DNA from: Selaginella tamariscina
Lineage: Eukaryota; Streptophyta; Lycopodiopsida; Selaginellales; Selaginellaceae
Direction of reading: 5' to 3'
DNA: 64,000 bases
NCBI GenBank assembly: GCA_003024785.1
Contig: PUQB01000045.1
Coordinates: 62,001-126,000, forward strand
The position numbers and the translations under genes are program-made. Positions 10,190 to 21,269 of the stretch are shown piece after piece. Every line of letters starts with the position of its first letter. Within the stretch, counting starts at the first letter, position 1. The notes under the pieces were generated by a model. The model saw only the letters and a list, made by a program, of their open reading frames with translations. It searched no databases and was not told where the DNA came from.

Positions 10190-10545
10190 GTGGCCGCAAT
10201 GAAAACAGTAAACCCTACGGAATAAATGTGACAAAAAAAACCCTAGCCACAATGAAAACAATAAACCCTACGGAATAAGTGTGACAAAAAAAACCCTAGC
10301 CGCAATGAAAATAATAAACCCTATAAAACTAAACCCTAAACCCTAAACCCTACGGAATAAGTGTGACAAAAAAAACCCTAGCTGCAATGAAAACAATAAA
10401 CCCTATGGAATAAATGTGACAAAAAAAACCCTAGCCGCAATGAAAACCATAAACCCTATGGGATAAATGTGACAAAAAAACCCTAGCCGCAATTAAAAAA
10501 GTAAACCCTACGGAATAAATGTGACATTAAAATATGGAATAAAAA
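10190..10545. repeat. Tandem array with telomere-type core
   Basis: About six ~53-bp units of ccgcaatgaaaacaRtaaac, then cctacggaataaatgtgac and a run of A ending aaccctag. Three CCCTAAA telomere-type repeats lie at about 10,326-10,352. More units lie at about 10,780-11,035. Confidence 0.85.
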
Positions 10546-10566
10546 ATATTTATAATCATTGATATT

Positions 10567-11173
10567 AAATGTGAACACACTTTTGTAAATAATTAATTCT
10601 GTGCAGCCTAGCTCACAGTGTTTTTAATGCTGTCCTCTCTAGTATCACTAATGTAATTTAATTACTACCTTTTAGATTTGAAAGATCTTCACCTTTACCA
10701 AGTATTCACATATTTTAATGTCACATTTATTCCGTAGGGTTTACTGTTTTAATTGCGGCTAGGGTTTTTTTGTGACATTAATGTGACAAAAAAAACCCTA
10801 GCCACAATGAAAACAGTAAACCCTACGGAATAAGTGTGACAAAAAAAACCCTAGCCGCAATGAAAACAATAAACCCTATGGAATAAATGTGACAAAAAAA
10901 ACCCTAGCCGCAATTAAAAAAGTAAACCCTACGGAATAAATGTGACATTAAAATATGGAATAAATGTGACAAAAAAAACCCTAGCCACAATTAAAACAGT
11001 AAACCCTACGGAATAAATGTGACATTAAAATATGTGAATAATTGGTAAAGGTGAAGATTTTCAAATCTAAAAGGTAGTAATTAAATTACATTAGTGATAC
11101 TAGAGAGGACAGCATTAAAACACTGTGAGCTAGACTGCAAGAATTAATTATTTACAAAAGTGTGTTCACATTT
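10567..11173. repeat. Foldback: two ~205-bp inverted arms around a ~200-bp spacer
   Basis: Arm 10,567-10,771 (aaatgtgaacacactttt...) is the near-exact reverse complement of arm 10,971-11,173 (...aaaagtgtgttcacattt). The spacer is more of the CCCTAG array. The right arm ends ~90 bp before the MULE transposase start, so it may be the long terminal inverted repeat of that MULE, with the left arm from a second copy. Confidence 0.8.
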
Positions 11174-11265
11174 ATATCAACGACTAAAATATTTTTTTGT
11201 GAACGAGAGTGTGTTTGATCTTTTGCTTTACTTCTTAAACCACCGAGCTTTCTCCTTGCTTTGTC

Positions 11266-13972
11266 ATGGCCAGAGTTACCTATGAAGGCATTGACAAAGA
11301 TTTCCCAGTTGATGAAGATGGAAATGCTTTTGTGTTTGAACATGATCTTCACTTTGCTTTCAACATTCCTTGTTGGTTCAGTATACATGTGGTTCAATTG
11401 ATGTCAGTTTCTGCGAGTTCTGGAGAAGATGTGGAGTTGTTACCAGAAGGCAATGCATCAAACCAGTTTGTCTTTTACACATTGTGCCCGGCAAAGGGCC
11501 CGTTGTTCAGGTTGCGGACAAAGGAGCGTGAGGAATCCATGCTGGTGTGTCTTCTAAGAGCAGACAAATGTAGGATAGGGAAGGATCTCATTGGTTCGTC
11601 TGAAGTTAAACGAGTCTCTGAACTACAGATATACAATGGAAATGTCATTTACGAACTTCCTCCAAAGAAAGAAAGCACAGAGAAGTACTTGGGGATGAAT
11701 CGCAAGGATGGCTGCTACCATTGGACACACCCGAGCACAACACACTGGCATGTTTGCGAGTCAGTCGAAGTTGTGTCGGACATCTCAAATGCATCAATCC
11801 TACCTGCCCCTACTTGGCTTTTGAGAAGAAAGCAAATGAATGTCACTTCAAGGGTGCTGTGGAGAAGGCAAAGACAACTGAGACAGGCAAAGTAATAGGC
11901 ATGAAATGTAAGCATTGTGGAGAGGAGCCATTGCTAGTGCACACTTGTCCGGCTTATGTGTACTACATTCTGCCAGACGACATTTCTTTTACAAGGTTGT
12001 TCATTCACAGAGGTGTTCATCAATCCATCAGCCCCTCAGTGTCAGCTTCAAACGTTCAGCGTGCCAGATCTAGTGTCAGCAACGTGGTAAAGAGCAGTCC
12101 GCGAACCAATCAACGAGTGATTGAGTTTCAAGCTGCGCGTGAGCTCATCTTTGAAGAACTTTTCAAGGAAGAAGGAGAAGTCTCGTACACTGGTTTACTC
12201 TCAAAACTTGAACCTTACAAACCATCGAAGGTATTTTTCTTTAGATCTCTACACACTGACGTGACCTTTTCTTTAGGACTCGGGACTGGATTACACAATC
12301 AAGACAGAAGGAGACACACTTTAGAGAGGGTTACGAGGGTCTTCTGGAGCTGAAGACAAAGTTGCCAATACCTTTCATTCACGTCATACATGTTCCAGGG
12401 ATGGAACTGCATGGTGCTGAGGAGCAGCCTCTGATCTTCAAAATGACAGTTGAGGGACCGGGTTCAGGAGTTGACTACATCAGAAGGTGTCAAAGTGGAG
12501 GAGACCTTCATGATCAATGGGTTGTTCTGGACCACACGCACGCATACCAGACTGGGCGACAATTGGAATACACCTTTATGACCCATTGTAAGTTGTAAAA
12601 CTTCATAACACTTTCTAATCTTTGTTATCTAATGCTCTCTTACAGTGTCAGATCCATGGTCACTATAGCTTACGCAGATATGTGCCGCGAAGATAATGTT
12701 GCAGTGCTGAAGTTCTTGAACACAATGCTAGAGGTTTGTAAGAAACAGGGTTTGGAGAATGTCAACTTTGCTGGTTTCATGTCGGATGAGGCTGGAGCGA
12801 TATGGATAGCCTTGCGCCAAGTATTCAACAACGGAGCAAAGATGAAAGGAGGGAAAGAAGCTGTCTGTTTCACTTTATGCAATCCGTGCGTCAGGTGACA
12901 AAGAAATGGATGCAGAAGAACACCGCGAAGAACACATGAAGCTTGCTCTGCCGAATGAACAATCAGAAAAGAACAACTAGCAATTCTCGAGTCTTTTTGG
13001 AAGGATGAGCGTCAAACATTGTGCTTTGAAGACATGGTTGTCTTGGTGGATCAGGCATGAGGACCACATCTTCATGGAGAACTGGGAGACATGACAGAAG
13101 AAGGACTCGCGATTCCAACTACAAACAATGCTGAAGTGATTCACGAGAGCAAGAAGAGCAAGATTGGCCAAAAGAGTACCACTGCTAGAGGCGACAATGT
13201 TATACCTCATTGATGAAGTTCTGCAAAGTGCAAAGGTGAAAGCGGCAATAGAAGGGAGGTATACAAGGTCAGGTCCTTCGAAGGAAACTCTGTTGAAATA
13301 AGTACAACGCAAACTCTCTGAGGGAAAAAGTGTATCTCCATCAACAATTATCAATCTGGTGGAAGACGAGGAATACTTGACCAACTTGAAGTTCACAAGT
13401 ACCACTAATGTTTGAGTGCAAATTGTCAGGAGAATAGTCACAAAAACAAAACAGTCTGATGCTTGACGTTCACATAGACATGATATAGAGTACACAAAGC
13501 AGGTGGTACAAAACAACAGGAGAAAGAAGTTGGTTTTGGAAACAGAGATTGCACAAATAGAATGGGCCATCAGACGAATTGGAGCATCCACCTTTCGAAG
13601 GACACATGGTCCAGACTCCAACAAAAATGTCCAAGGAACAACAGAAGAATTTCCACAAGGCCAAGACTTTTTTAGGTTGAGTGAGAAATGTTGAAGTGAC
13701 AGTCAAAGGACAGAAGAAGGCTTTCGTTGTCTCAGCAAGAAATGACTTTGCAAATGTGACTATCAATACTTATCTTGCATGCAATTGTTCTACCTTCTAG
13801 AAGAGCAAAAGCTGGAGCCCATGTGTACACATGTACTCCGTCTATAGCCGTGTGCTTGGCTTAAACCCAGACGTCACATACTTTCTTCAAAGGTGCTCGC
13901 TCAGTGAGATGGAGGTCCACTATTTACTTGTCAATTGCAACAGAGTTCATGACCCACTAATGTTACAAAGTT
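11266..13972 (+). pseudogene. MULE (Mutator-like) transposase, decayed
   Basis: The first exon opens MARVTYEGIDKDFPVDEDG. A Cys-rich segment follows at about 11,760-11,960 (CVGHLKC..NPTCPYL, CKHCGEE). The catalytic domain shows VVLDHTHAY (Asp at 12,530), FAGFMSDEAGAIW (Asp at 12,785) and TTNNAEV (Glu at 13,133), the MULE D-D-E arrangement. The C-terminal SWIM zinc finger reads CNC (13,780-13,788) and PCVH (to 13,830). Likely introns are 12,231-12,276 and 12,588-12,645, both GT...AG. Frame changes are needed near 11,745, close to both introns and at about 12,870, and stops lie in frame (for example 13,798), so it should not be functional. Plant plain DNA transposon; no 3' inverted repeat was identified. 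Confidence 0.82.
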
Positions 13973-14264
13973 AAATAGTATACATAAAAATGCTTTCTTT
14001 GAATACTAACTTATTAAACCTTTTTATACAATATTCAAAAAATTAAATGATTTATTTGTTGGTCAGCAAAATAAGCCAGTAGGCATATTAAAAAACTTAT
14101 ATCAAAAAATATTCCTGAGAATATTCTAAAATATGCTAGAATATACCCAAAATATCTGTGAATATACTAGAATATTCCAAAGCCTCCACCCAGACCCGAA
14201 TCCTGATGACTTATACTAATGAGAGCTTCTAAGAATTCATGGTCGTTTTCACTTTCGTTATCAC
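13973..14264. other. Intergenic AT-rich stretch with GAATATTC-type motifs
   Basis: No coding signal. Between 14,105 and 14,190 there is a cluster of gaatattc and gaatatac motifs. This may be the 3' flank of the MULE and the upstream region of the cupin gene. Confidence 0.4.
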
Positions 14265-14348
14265 TTGCATCATGTAGTTCGTCTTCAGTTTGGTCGCCTT
14301 CGGTTTGATTATCATTGCAACTCAGGAATGCCATGTGAACGGCTAAAA

Positions 14349-15013
14349 ATGGGATGCTGCTTAGGGTTTGAGATGAACAGCAAAAGGAAGTGGGCGCATC
14401 TTTCAGGTTTGGGCATTGTATGTCTATGCTTGTGGTTCCTGCTCGACAATGGTAAGCATCCTAAGCGGGCTCCTGTTGGAAAGGATAACGATGCTAACCT
14501 TGTCCGGTTAGTGATTAACCCAATACAAGACAGCCGGGGATGGCTGCTTGATCCGCTCAAAACCGCTGCGCAGTTTGCCCTATCAGGTACAGATTGCTAT
14601 CCAGTGTGCTCGTATGAGTGTTAATTACAGGTGGAGCGGTAGAATGTAAGTCAGTACATGCTGGAGAGATTCGGGCTGGGGCAGTGCGTGCTAACCACCG
14701 GCATCGTTACTGCAATGAAACATTTATAATCTGGAATGCCAATGCTTTGTACCGGGTAAGATTTCGTGCTGGATATGCATACAGATATGTTTGATACCTT
14801 GCGGGACAGGTGGAGAATGTGGACATGGACAAGGGTTATGCACAGGCTGTTATTGGAGGTGGAGAGGTAGTAATTTGCACTGCTCTCTGCTGGACAAGCA
14901 CATGCAATTGTAAACCTTGACAAGCATAAGACGCTTTACTTGCTGGCCTGCCAAGACGGTGTTTTTAGACAAGAGAATCCGATGACAGTTTCAGCGTGTG
15001 GCATGATTTGTAA
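14349..15013 (+). CDS. Membrane-anchored cupin (RmlC-like) protein, conserved plant family
   Basis: Three exons: 14,349-14,586, 14,631-14,755 and 14,810-15,013. The introns are 44 and 54 bp, both GT...AG. Exon 1 encodes a short basic N-terminus and a hydrophobic anchor (LSGLGIVCLCLWFLLD), suggesting a type II membrane or secretory protein. Exon 2 gives GGAVECKSVHAGEIRAGAV, then ANHRHRYCNETFIIW with the metal-binding type H-x-H of cupins. Exon 3 gives VENVDMDKGYAQAVIGGGE, and the C-terminus reads SFSVWHDL. I recall a plant family of unknown function with this pattern. In exon 3 about 80 nt (near 14,885 to 14,965, AGQAHAIVNLDKHKTLYLLA) lie in a shifted frame, as if one base were gained and one lost. 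This is either assembly error or early decay. The start at 14,349 is chosen for the anchor position; 14,373 and 14,265 are alternatives. It is convergent with the AMMECR1 gene. Confidence 0.72.
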
Positions 15014-15396
15014 CGCCCTGTCTTAATCTATGAATGCTCGGATCCAGAACAATTATTCTAATCGTCGAAAAACTTACACTTCGGACTCGTATGGGCGAAG
15101 AGCAAGCTTCCCACTCTTCAACGAGTATAGAACTTATTTGAATGAGCGCTAGCTCTACGTCTCAGAGGACAAAGCTGAGACAGCAAGCTGACCTTACTAG
15201 CTGCTGAAATTGCATACTTAAAGAAAGTAAGAAAATAGTTAAGTATTACTTATTCCGGAATAAATGATATCAAAGTCCTTTGCATGCCCTCATAATGGTG
15301 AGGCCGCAAACCATATACAAATTATCTCCTATAAGGTATCAGAAGATTCCACCTTCTTTTTTGTCTTGTTCGATCCAATCAAATCCAAAATCAAAA
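15014..15396. other. Intergenic region between convergent genes
   Basis: The shared 3' flank of the cupin and AMMECR1 genes. No frame or repeat recognised; it should hold both polyadenylation regions (for example gaataaatga near 15,255). Confidence 0.5.
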
Positions 15397-16257
15397 TCAG
15401 CATTTTAATGTCAGCAGTGGGATGATGCCTCTTGTCCTCTTCACATATGCAACGTAGTCACTGTAATGCATTGTGTACAGTGAGCTCTGGTAACGAGTGA
15501 TCCTAAACCGCCTCCGCAGTGACTCCGTTATTGGCCCTGTGTATCCTGCCTTCCTCACCAGCGAGTCAACTGCCTCCACTTTACTCCACCCTGGAGTTAA
15601 ATCCTAAGTTACTGAAACACAACTCACATGTGCCTACCTTCTTGAGCAGCGACTTCTGGCAAATACGTCGCACTTCTACGTGAGTTATCTGGATCAGTGA
15701 AACATTCCATGCTTGCCAATCTGTGAGGAGACGTACCAAATTAAAGAGTAACCCCCAAGAAAACACGGACAAAAACAAGAAAGACAACACACCCAACGCA
15801 CGCACGCACACCTCCCAGTCTAAATAATTGGCTGCTGTTTCATAGTCTGTAAGAATGGAGACGGTGCATTCCAGGAAAGGAATCTCCCTGGCTTGAATTG
15901 GAGGGAAGCGTCGGTCCCGAAGAGCACTGAAATATATACCATTAAAACTCTCAATATCCATGATTAAAAGATCGTAAGTACCTGGTAAGAGCGTAGTCCT
16001 TGAAACCGGTAATCAAGCAGCGAGCTTCCAGAGTTCCAATGCACCCTCGTAGTCTAGGCTCCCCACCGTTGACGACCTTTTCCATGTCACGAACAGTGGG
16101 CTACACGGATTACTGAGTTAAGCAAGTTGTTTGATTTGAGGAGGAAAACTTACTAATTGCCTTCTTCAAAATCCGGTGTAGGAATGACATCTCCGGTGTA
16201 ATGGGCAACGAGGGTATCGAAGCAGTACACAGCCATCTCTTTGCTAGCGGAGACCAT
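15397..16257 (-). CDS. AMMECR1: AMMECR1-domain protein homologue, five exons
   Basis: Minus-strand exons are 16,257-16,154, 16,100-15,982, 15,926-15,812, 15,720-15,638 and 15,590-15,397, with introns of 53, 55, 91 and 47 bp. The product starts MVSASKEMAVYCFDTLVAHY like the Arabidopsis homologue as I recall it. It contains the AMMECR1 signature LRGCIGTLEA, then ALRDRRFPPIQAREIP, CTVSILTDYETAANYLDWE, ATYLPEVAAQEGW and RKAGYTGPITESL, ending RTRGIIPLLTLKC. It is a conserved single-domain protein whose biochemical role is not settled. Two lesions are visible: an A run one base short in exon 2 (plus 16,078-16,081, after FVTWK), and about eight bases missing after GKHG in exon 4 near 15,706. It is therefore a recently damaged copy or an assembly with small errors. 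Start chosen by homology. Confidence 0.9.
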
Positions 16258-16760
16258 GTTGCTCCTGCGAGCTCGGATATGTTGATTCTCGGACGACCCT
16301 CGGCCCTAAAGAAACCCAAGAGTGAATACCCAACAAAACAGAGACGGCCTAGCGCATGAGCAGGGGAGACACAAACACACAGAAAACGCACCAAATTAGC
16401 AGTCAATTGATCAGGAAAGCAAGGCATGTATGTAAATCATGTGAGTATCTACCACTTCGCCATGCCTCCTTTTCTTCATCAGCATCCCACACCAAAGCGA
16501 TCTGGCGCTCTTGCTGCTCCACGCCCCGGTTGGTGCTAGGGCGCCATCTCCCCCGATCTGTCGCCCCGCCCCCACTCAATCCTTCATCCTCAAGCAAAAC
16601 CCTAGAAAGAAAAATAAAATTAAAATTATTTTATCAAGATGCTCACGACAACAGCCACCATCTTTTGGTTGGTGGTACTACATTGCTGCTTCTGCCAATA
16701 AAACTGGGAGTAACTTCTCTTAATATTAATATAAATATAATTAGGAGGCTTCTTTAAGAA
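16258..16760. other. Upstream region of AMMECR1
   Basis: On the minus strand a possible 3' splice site (tttctttag) near 16,316 precedes the ATG, so a 5' UTR intron is plausible. A 64-codon minus frame at 16,403-16,597 (EEKEAWRSGRYSHDLH) is not recognised and could be leader sequence or chance. Confidence 0.35.
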
Positions 16761-18225
16761 TTCTCAACAACACCACAGAGCGTGGAAGACCTCACTATAT
16801 ATTTGGTGCGGGAGGCCTCCCATCAATTTACACCCCTTCGCACATTATTTTCTAATTACAAGTAATGCAACCCACATCTTTTGTTATATATTAGGCCTCA
16901 TGTTTTACAATCTCTCTCCATAACTTATTTCCCTATGCAGTCAATACAACAGTACGATGTGGAAGGCCCCTCGCACATTCTATGTTTACATATCCCTTGT
17001 GTGATTCCATGTTCCATTACTATGTTGATTTTATGATCTTTCGTGCCTAGTTTAGAGTTGGTTATCTTTTTTAATTTGTTTCATATAGAATATTCTTTAT
17101 TAAAAGGAATATTCTCCTGTTGTTCTTTGAGTATATTCTGTATAAATAATAATGTATTTAGGAATTAAGAACAATTCCACTATACTTAAAACTTTGTTAC
17201 ACTTGCTCATTCAATTATTAATAAGTCTTTTATCATGTAATCTGATGCATTGAACTTTACACTTAACAACGTTATCTAGGCTGGTTAGTTGCACCTTCAA
17301 TGTCATTAGTTTGGGAATTAGCTAGAAATTAACTCTAAGATATATAATAAAGAACTTTTTCCACTGTGAACTCTTTCAAGAAGGGGTGGAATAAGTCCTT
17401 CCAATCTTATATACTTTTAAATCAACTTGGATATTAAATTATTGAAAATTTTGTTGGGTTCAGTTTTTCTAAATTCAAACTTCATTATAACATACAAGTA
17501 AAGTAAATGCTCAATTTCATCCTTTCAACTTTGCTTCATGATCATGAGATTTAACATTTGACTAATAATGACATGTACTTTTATCACTTGAAGGTAACGA
17601 TTGCTTCCAAGTGGACTCTAACATTCTAGATATAATTTGAACAGTCCAAAATGGATTGAATTAGATTGCAATTCCATAATGCGAGTTCTAACATGGGTCT
17701 TGCTCCTCCAATTACTCATTATAAGGTTGTGGATGTGGTTGACATTGTGGTCGGGGCATACTAATGTTTTAAGTGCCAAAGTTTTGACCATCTTGTTATC
17801 AATTGAGTTAATCAATTATAATGTGTTGCTTACCAAGGCATTTAAGATATGAAGGTTATACTCCCACTTCCTAATGATGAGTAAGGAAATTAATTAAGAT
17901 TGGGTGATAGGTTTCACAACCTTTATGTTTTTGTGATGTTGTTTGGGTTTTAATTGAGTGCTTGTTAAGGGTGTGTGCTAAAACAAACTAACATGTCATC
18001 TCTTATATAAATGTATGATAAACTAATCTTGGTGTGCAACACGGAAGTTATCTTTCCAATTGTTATCTTTGATACTAAAGTTCATAACTCACGGCTTAAG
18101 ACCAAGGTTCAATTCATTCGACTCCTCAAATGATTACAAAGAATAAGCTTTGATGCCAAATGTCAAACTTTGACCCAAACATGTGGTAATAAAGGTTGTT
18201 GAATAACCATCCGGTGTCATCACCA
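16761..18225. other. AT-rich intergenic DNA, no gene seen
   Basis: No domain-bearing frame. Short frames at 17,618-17,852 on both strands are mutual shadows. From about 18,060 the sequence may be the internal leader of the R1 copy that ends at 18,226. Confidence 0.45.
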
Positions 18226-19801
18226 TGTATGAGCAATGTTAAATTTTTCAGAACAACCCTAATGACTTGTAGGGTCTAGCACATTTGCCTATCTTAAGTC
18301 TTTTAGAGCATTACCCTTAGAACCTTAGAGGATAACCTTAATAGATTTGCATTAAGAGACTTAAATAAGTTCATGCCCTAACCCTATCTTAGATTCATGT
18401 GCTCCCACATATACAAAGGCTAAGGCATCATCCCTACACCTAAAGAATCACCCTCACCCAAGTGTACAACCCCTACAAAAACTATGAGGGTTAGCCTAAC
18501 CCCTGGCCAAGCCCCATGTGAGTCACTCATTTCTACCATATGTCATCACATGTGTTAACTAGGTTGAAATTTGGTCCCGTAATATACACATTCTTACCAT
18601 TTTAATACCCATTAGCACTTACAAGTACAATTTTTTACAATTGTAAAAATCATATCATTAACCTTATATCTCCTATTTTAAATGCCCTATTGCTCAAAGG
18701 GTATGTATGGAACTACCAACCTCTAAATAATATCCCCTCTATTGCACGTACACATATGAAAATAAATGTTGTCGGGGACTCCGCAGGCCAGATGTGGTGC
18801 TTCTCAAGAAGCTGTAGTGGTCGCTAGGACGCTGTTAAGAGCATCCAACTCCGGGGGTCCGGATCGGCAAGCCGGGCCTTACCTCAAGAGTAATAGAAGG
18901 TATTGGATGGCCTCTACCTGGACGCCGCGAGGGCCCGTGTACAAGTAGGGGAAGTTCTACTGCAGTGACTTGATAGAGAGTGTTGCTGGGCCTAGGAGTA
19001 GGGCAAGCGGGGAACGCCCGCTTGTAAGGTGAATAGAAGGAAAATGGATATATATATTGACTGTCTGAGTACAAACTATCTCCGACAGAGGAGCAAGATA
19101 TAAGACGTAGATTTGACTCCTAAAGACCCTGACCCACTACCCGCCTTTCGGCTTATATAGTGGGTCACCTATCGCTAAACCCTAGGTACAGGTGGCGCCT
19201 TCCCACTGGTCTGCTACTTGATGACAAAGTCCTGCCTATCACATTTATGCGCCTTCCTCATGCGTGCTGTCCTTCGTACCCTGGGTAGTTGGTCCGAATG
19301 ATCGGATCTACGCCTGGTTACGCCGCCGCCTGACATCGGTCGCTATCAGTTCGTATCTGAAGTACCTCCCTTACACGGCGCTTCGTTCATCTCTTGTCCG
19401 CGCTAGTTAGCGTCCCGCCGGCTGGCCGTGTGATGGTGTCGGACCACCGTCAACCAATAAACAAAACAAAAAACCCCAAAATGTACACGCTCTTGGTGAT
19501 GTATGGTTACTAATGAGTGGTTGACCCAGGGGCCAAGCTATACCCTACACTTAGGGTTAGTACTTAGTGACTGCACAAGTGTGTGTCATGGTGTGCACGA
19601 GTGTTCTGCTAAGTAGATCCCCCAAGGCTAAGGTCGGACAACCCTAAGCATGAGGCCACATAAGGTGACCATGCATGTGCCTCACGAAAGGTCAACTTTA
19701 GGTTATTCAACCCTCGTATATGTTCACATATTCTCAAGATGAACACCCTTAGCCAAGTGTGCCAACGAGTACTACTCAACAAAGAAATGTGTCACGGCCG
19801 A
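18226..19801 (-). repeat. Old R1 LTR copy, split by a solo LTR
   Basis: On the minus strand the end reads attgctcataca followed by TGGTGATGACACC (plus 18,213-18,225), as in R1 copy 1. The parts 18,226-18,766 and 19,457-19,801 match R1 at roughly 780-1600 in reverse. It is clearly more diverged than the copies at 1-4.7 kb. Element B lies at its far end. Confidence 0.65.
18767..19456. mobile_element. GC-rich solo LTR, 690 bp, duplication ATAAA
   Basis: The ends are TGTTGTCGGGGACTCC and CCACCGTCAACCA. The pentamer ATAAA lies on both sides (18,762-18,766 and 19,457-19,461). There is no internal coding region, so this is a solo LTR left by recombination. A TATA-like box exists on each strand (ctatataagcc on minus near 19,160; gatatatata on plus near 19,046), so orientation is open. 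Its GC content is visibly higher than its surroundings. Confidence 0.85.
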
Positions 19802-20130
19802 TGTCACAACCCGATACAGGATATGGGATACAGGATATGCCTACAGGACCCGATACAGGATACATGATATAGGTACAGGATATAGGATATACCTACAGGA
19901 TATGCTTACAGGATATATCTACAGGATAAGGGACACCATTTTTAGTTCATGACTAGATTAGTATATTTTTAGCTCATGCAATCATTCTACGATTATTTTT
20001 GTCTTGTTCTTGTTTTGCTTCTTGCTTCCTGTTCTCGTCTTGTTTCTAGTTCCTGTGCTACTCTTGTCTTATTCCTAGTCCTTGTCCTGCTCTTGAGTCA
20101 AGCTTCCTTGCTTTGGATCATGGCTTGACA
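19802..20130 (+). repeat. 5' LTR of element B
   Basis: It starts TGTCACAACCCGATACAGG and ends tggcttgaca. It is rich in repeats of the form acaggatatgcctacagg. Confidence 0.9.
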
Positions 20131-20146
20131 GTTTGATAGTAACTAC
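20131..20146 (+). promoter_or_regulatory. Self-complementary primer-binding site of element B
   Basis: Directly after the LTR: GTTTGATAGTAACTAC. Twelve bases (20,133-20,144) are complementary at 11 positions to AGTTATTATCAA in the partner LTR (25,281-25,292). That segment begins about 29-31 nt after the ATAAAAG box at 25,250. Same design as in element A. Confidence 0.6.
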
Positions 20147-20265
20147 TTTCATAACTTTCTGATTTCCAGTTACATTTTTTTTTTGGTTCTTCTCTCTTGT
20201 TTTTCTACTTTTTCTTTCTTTCACAGATCATAGCAAATTTTGAGCAATTTTAACATGAGCACCAA

Positions 20266-21135
20266 ATGTTGCTTCACAAGCTGGCCACTTTGCACCAAGT
20301 GGTCACATATATGCAAGGTTCCACCAATGTAGCGCATGCAGCTGCGAATGCATCCTCCAAGGCTGCTGTGCAGGCTCTCTCTCAAGCATCCGTGGTTTCC
20401 TCTCCATCAAACTCTTCTTCAGAGCCAAAGATCAGCATGCCAAAGAAGTTCAGTGGCAATCGGGCCGATTTCCAAGGTTTTCTACATCAAATCAGGCTCT
20501 TGATTCGCATGCAACCACGCCACTACTCGATTGATGCACAAAAGGTGAGCCTTTTGGCATCCTTACTAGTTGGATCCCCACGGGCTTGGGTTGCCCCTTT
20601 GCTGGAGCGTGATGACCCATTGATGGAAGACTTTAAAGGATTCGTGGCTGCCTTTGAAGCTTGCTTTGGAGATTCCGATAAGTACCGTTTCGCATGCATG
20701 AAGTTAAGGAAGCTCACACAATGATTCTGATCAGCTTCCATCTATGCATCCAAATTTTAGCAACTTTGCACGAACATTCCATGGGACAAGACTACATTAA
20801 TCAAACACTTCCCGTTTTGGGTTGAGGGATGACGTGAAGGATCTTTTCCTTACATTACCCGGATGCTCAAACATTAGTGGAGATCATGCAACAGGCCGTT
20901 CGCAATGACAACTGTTTGTTTGAGTGTCGTCAGGAAAATCCCATCAGTAGTTCTTGCAAGTCAATCCTGTAGCTGTAGCACATGTTCCTACAACACCTTC
21001 TGGAGTAGTTCTATGAAGGTGTGACAAATACAAACGTGGCCCACTTTCAGCTGCTGAAAAGCAATGTCATCGTGGTGAAAACTTATGTTTGTATTGTGGT
21101 GAAGCAGGACACAAGGTGGCAGAATGTCGTGTTAA
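20266..21135 (+). pseudogene. Element B gag with zinc knuckle
   Basis: 20,266-20,724 carries EPKISMPKKFSGNRADFQGF and the gypsy gag core up to FGDSDKYRFACMKLRKL. Near 21,090 the knuckle CLYCGEAGHKVAEC is readable (CX2CX4HX4C). Confidence 0.88.
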
Positions 21136-21269
21136 AGCCAAGAAGTTTAAAACGCGTGAAGTTGAAGCTGATGTTCAATGTACACTTCGTCTAGGAGTCG
21201 CAAAGTTGGACGTAGGTGCAGGCTCCATTGGTGCTGCTCATACCATCCCATCACTCAAGTTTCCGATAC

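Noticed and set aside
10326-10352. Telomere end
   Set aside because: Only three CCCTAAA repeats, embedded in a 53-bp tandem array; an interstitial sequence.
16403-16597. Additional upstream exon of AMMECR1
   Set aside because: Homologues as I recall them begin at MVSA; this frame has no family similarity and is left as leader or chance sequence.
17618-17852. Overlapping frames on both strands near 17.7 kb
   Set aside because: Mutual shadows in AT-rich DNA with no recognisable domain.
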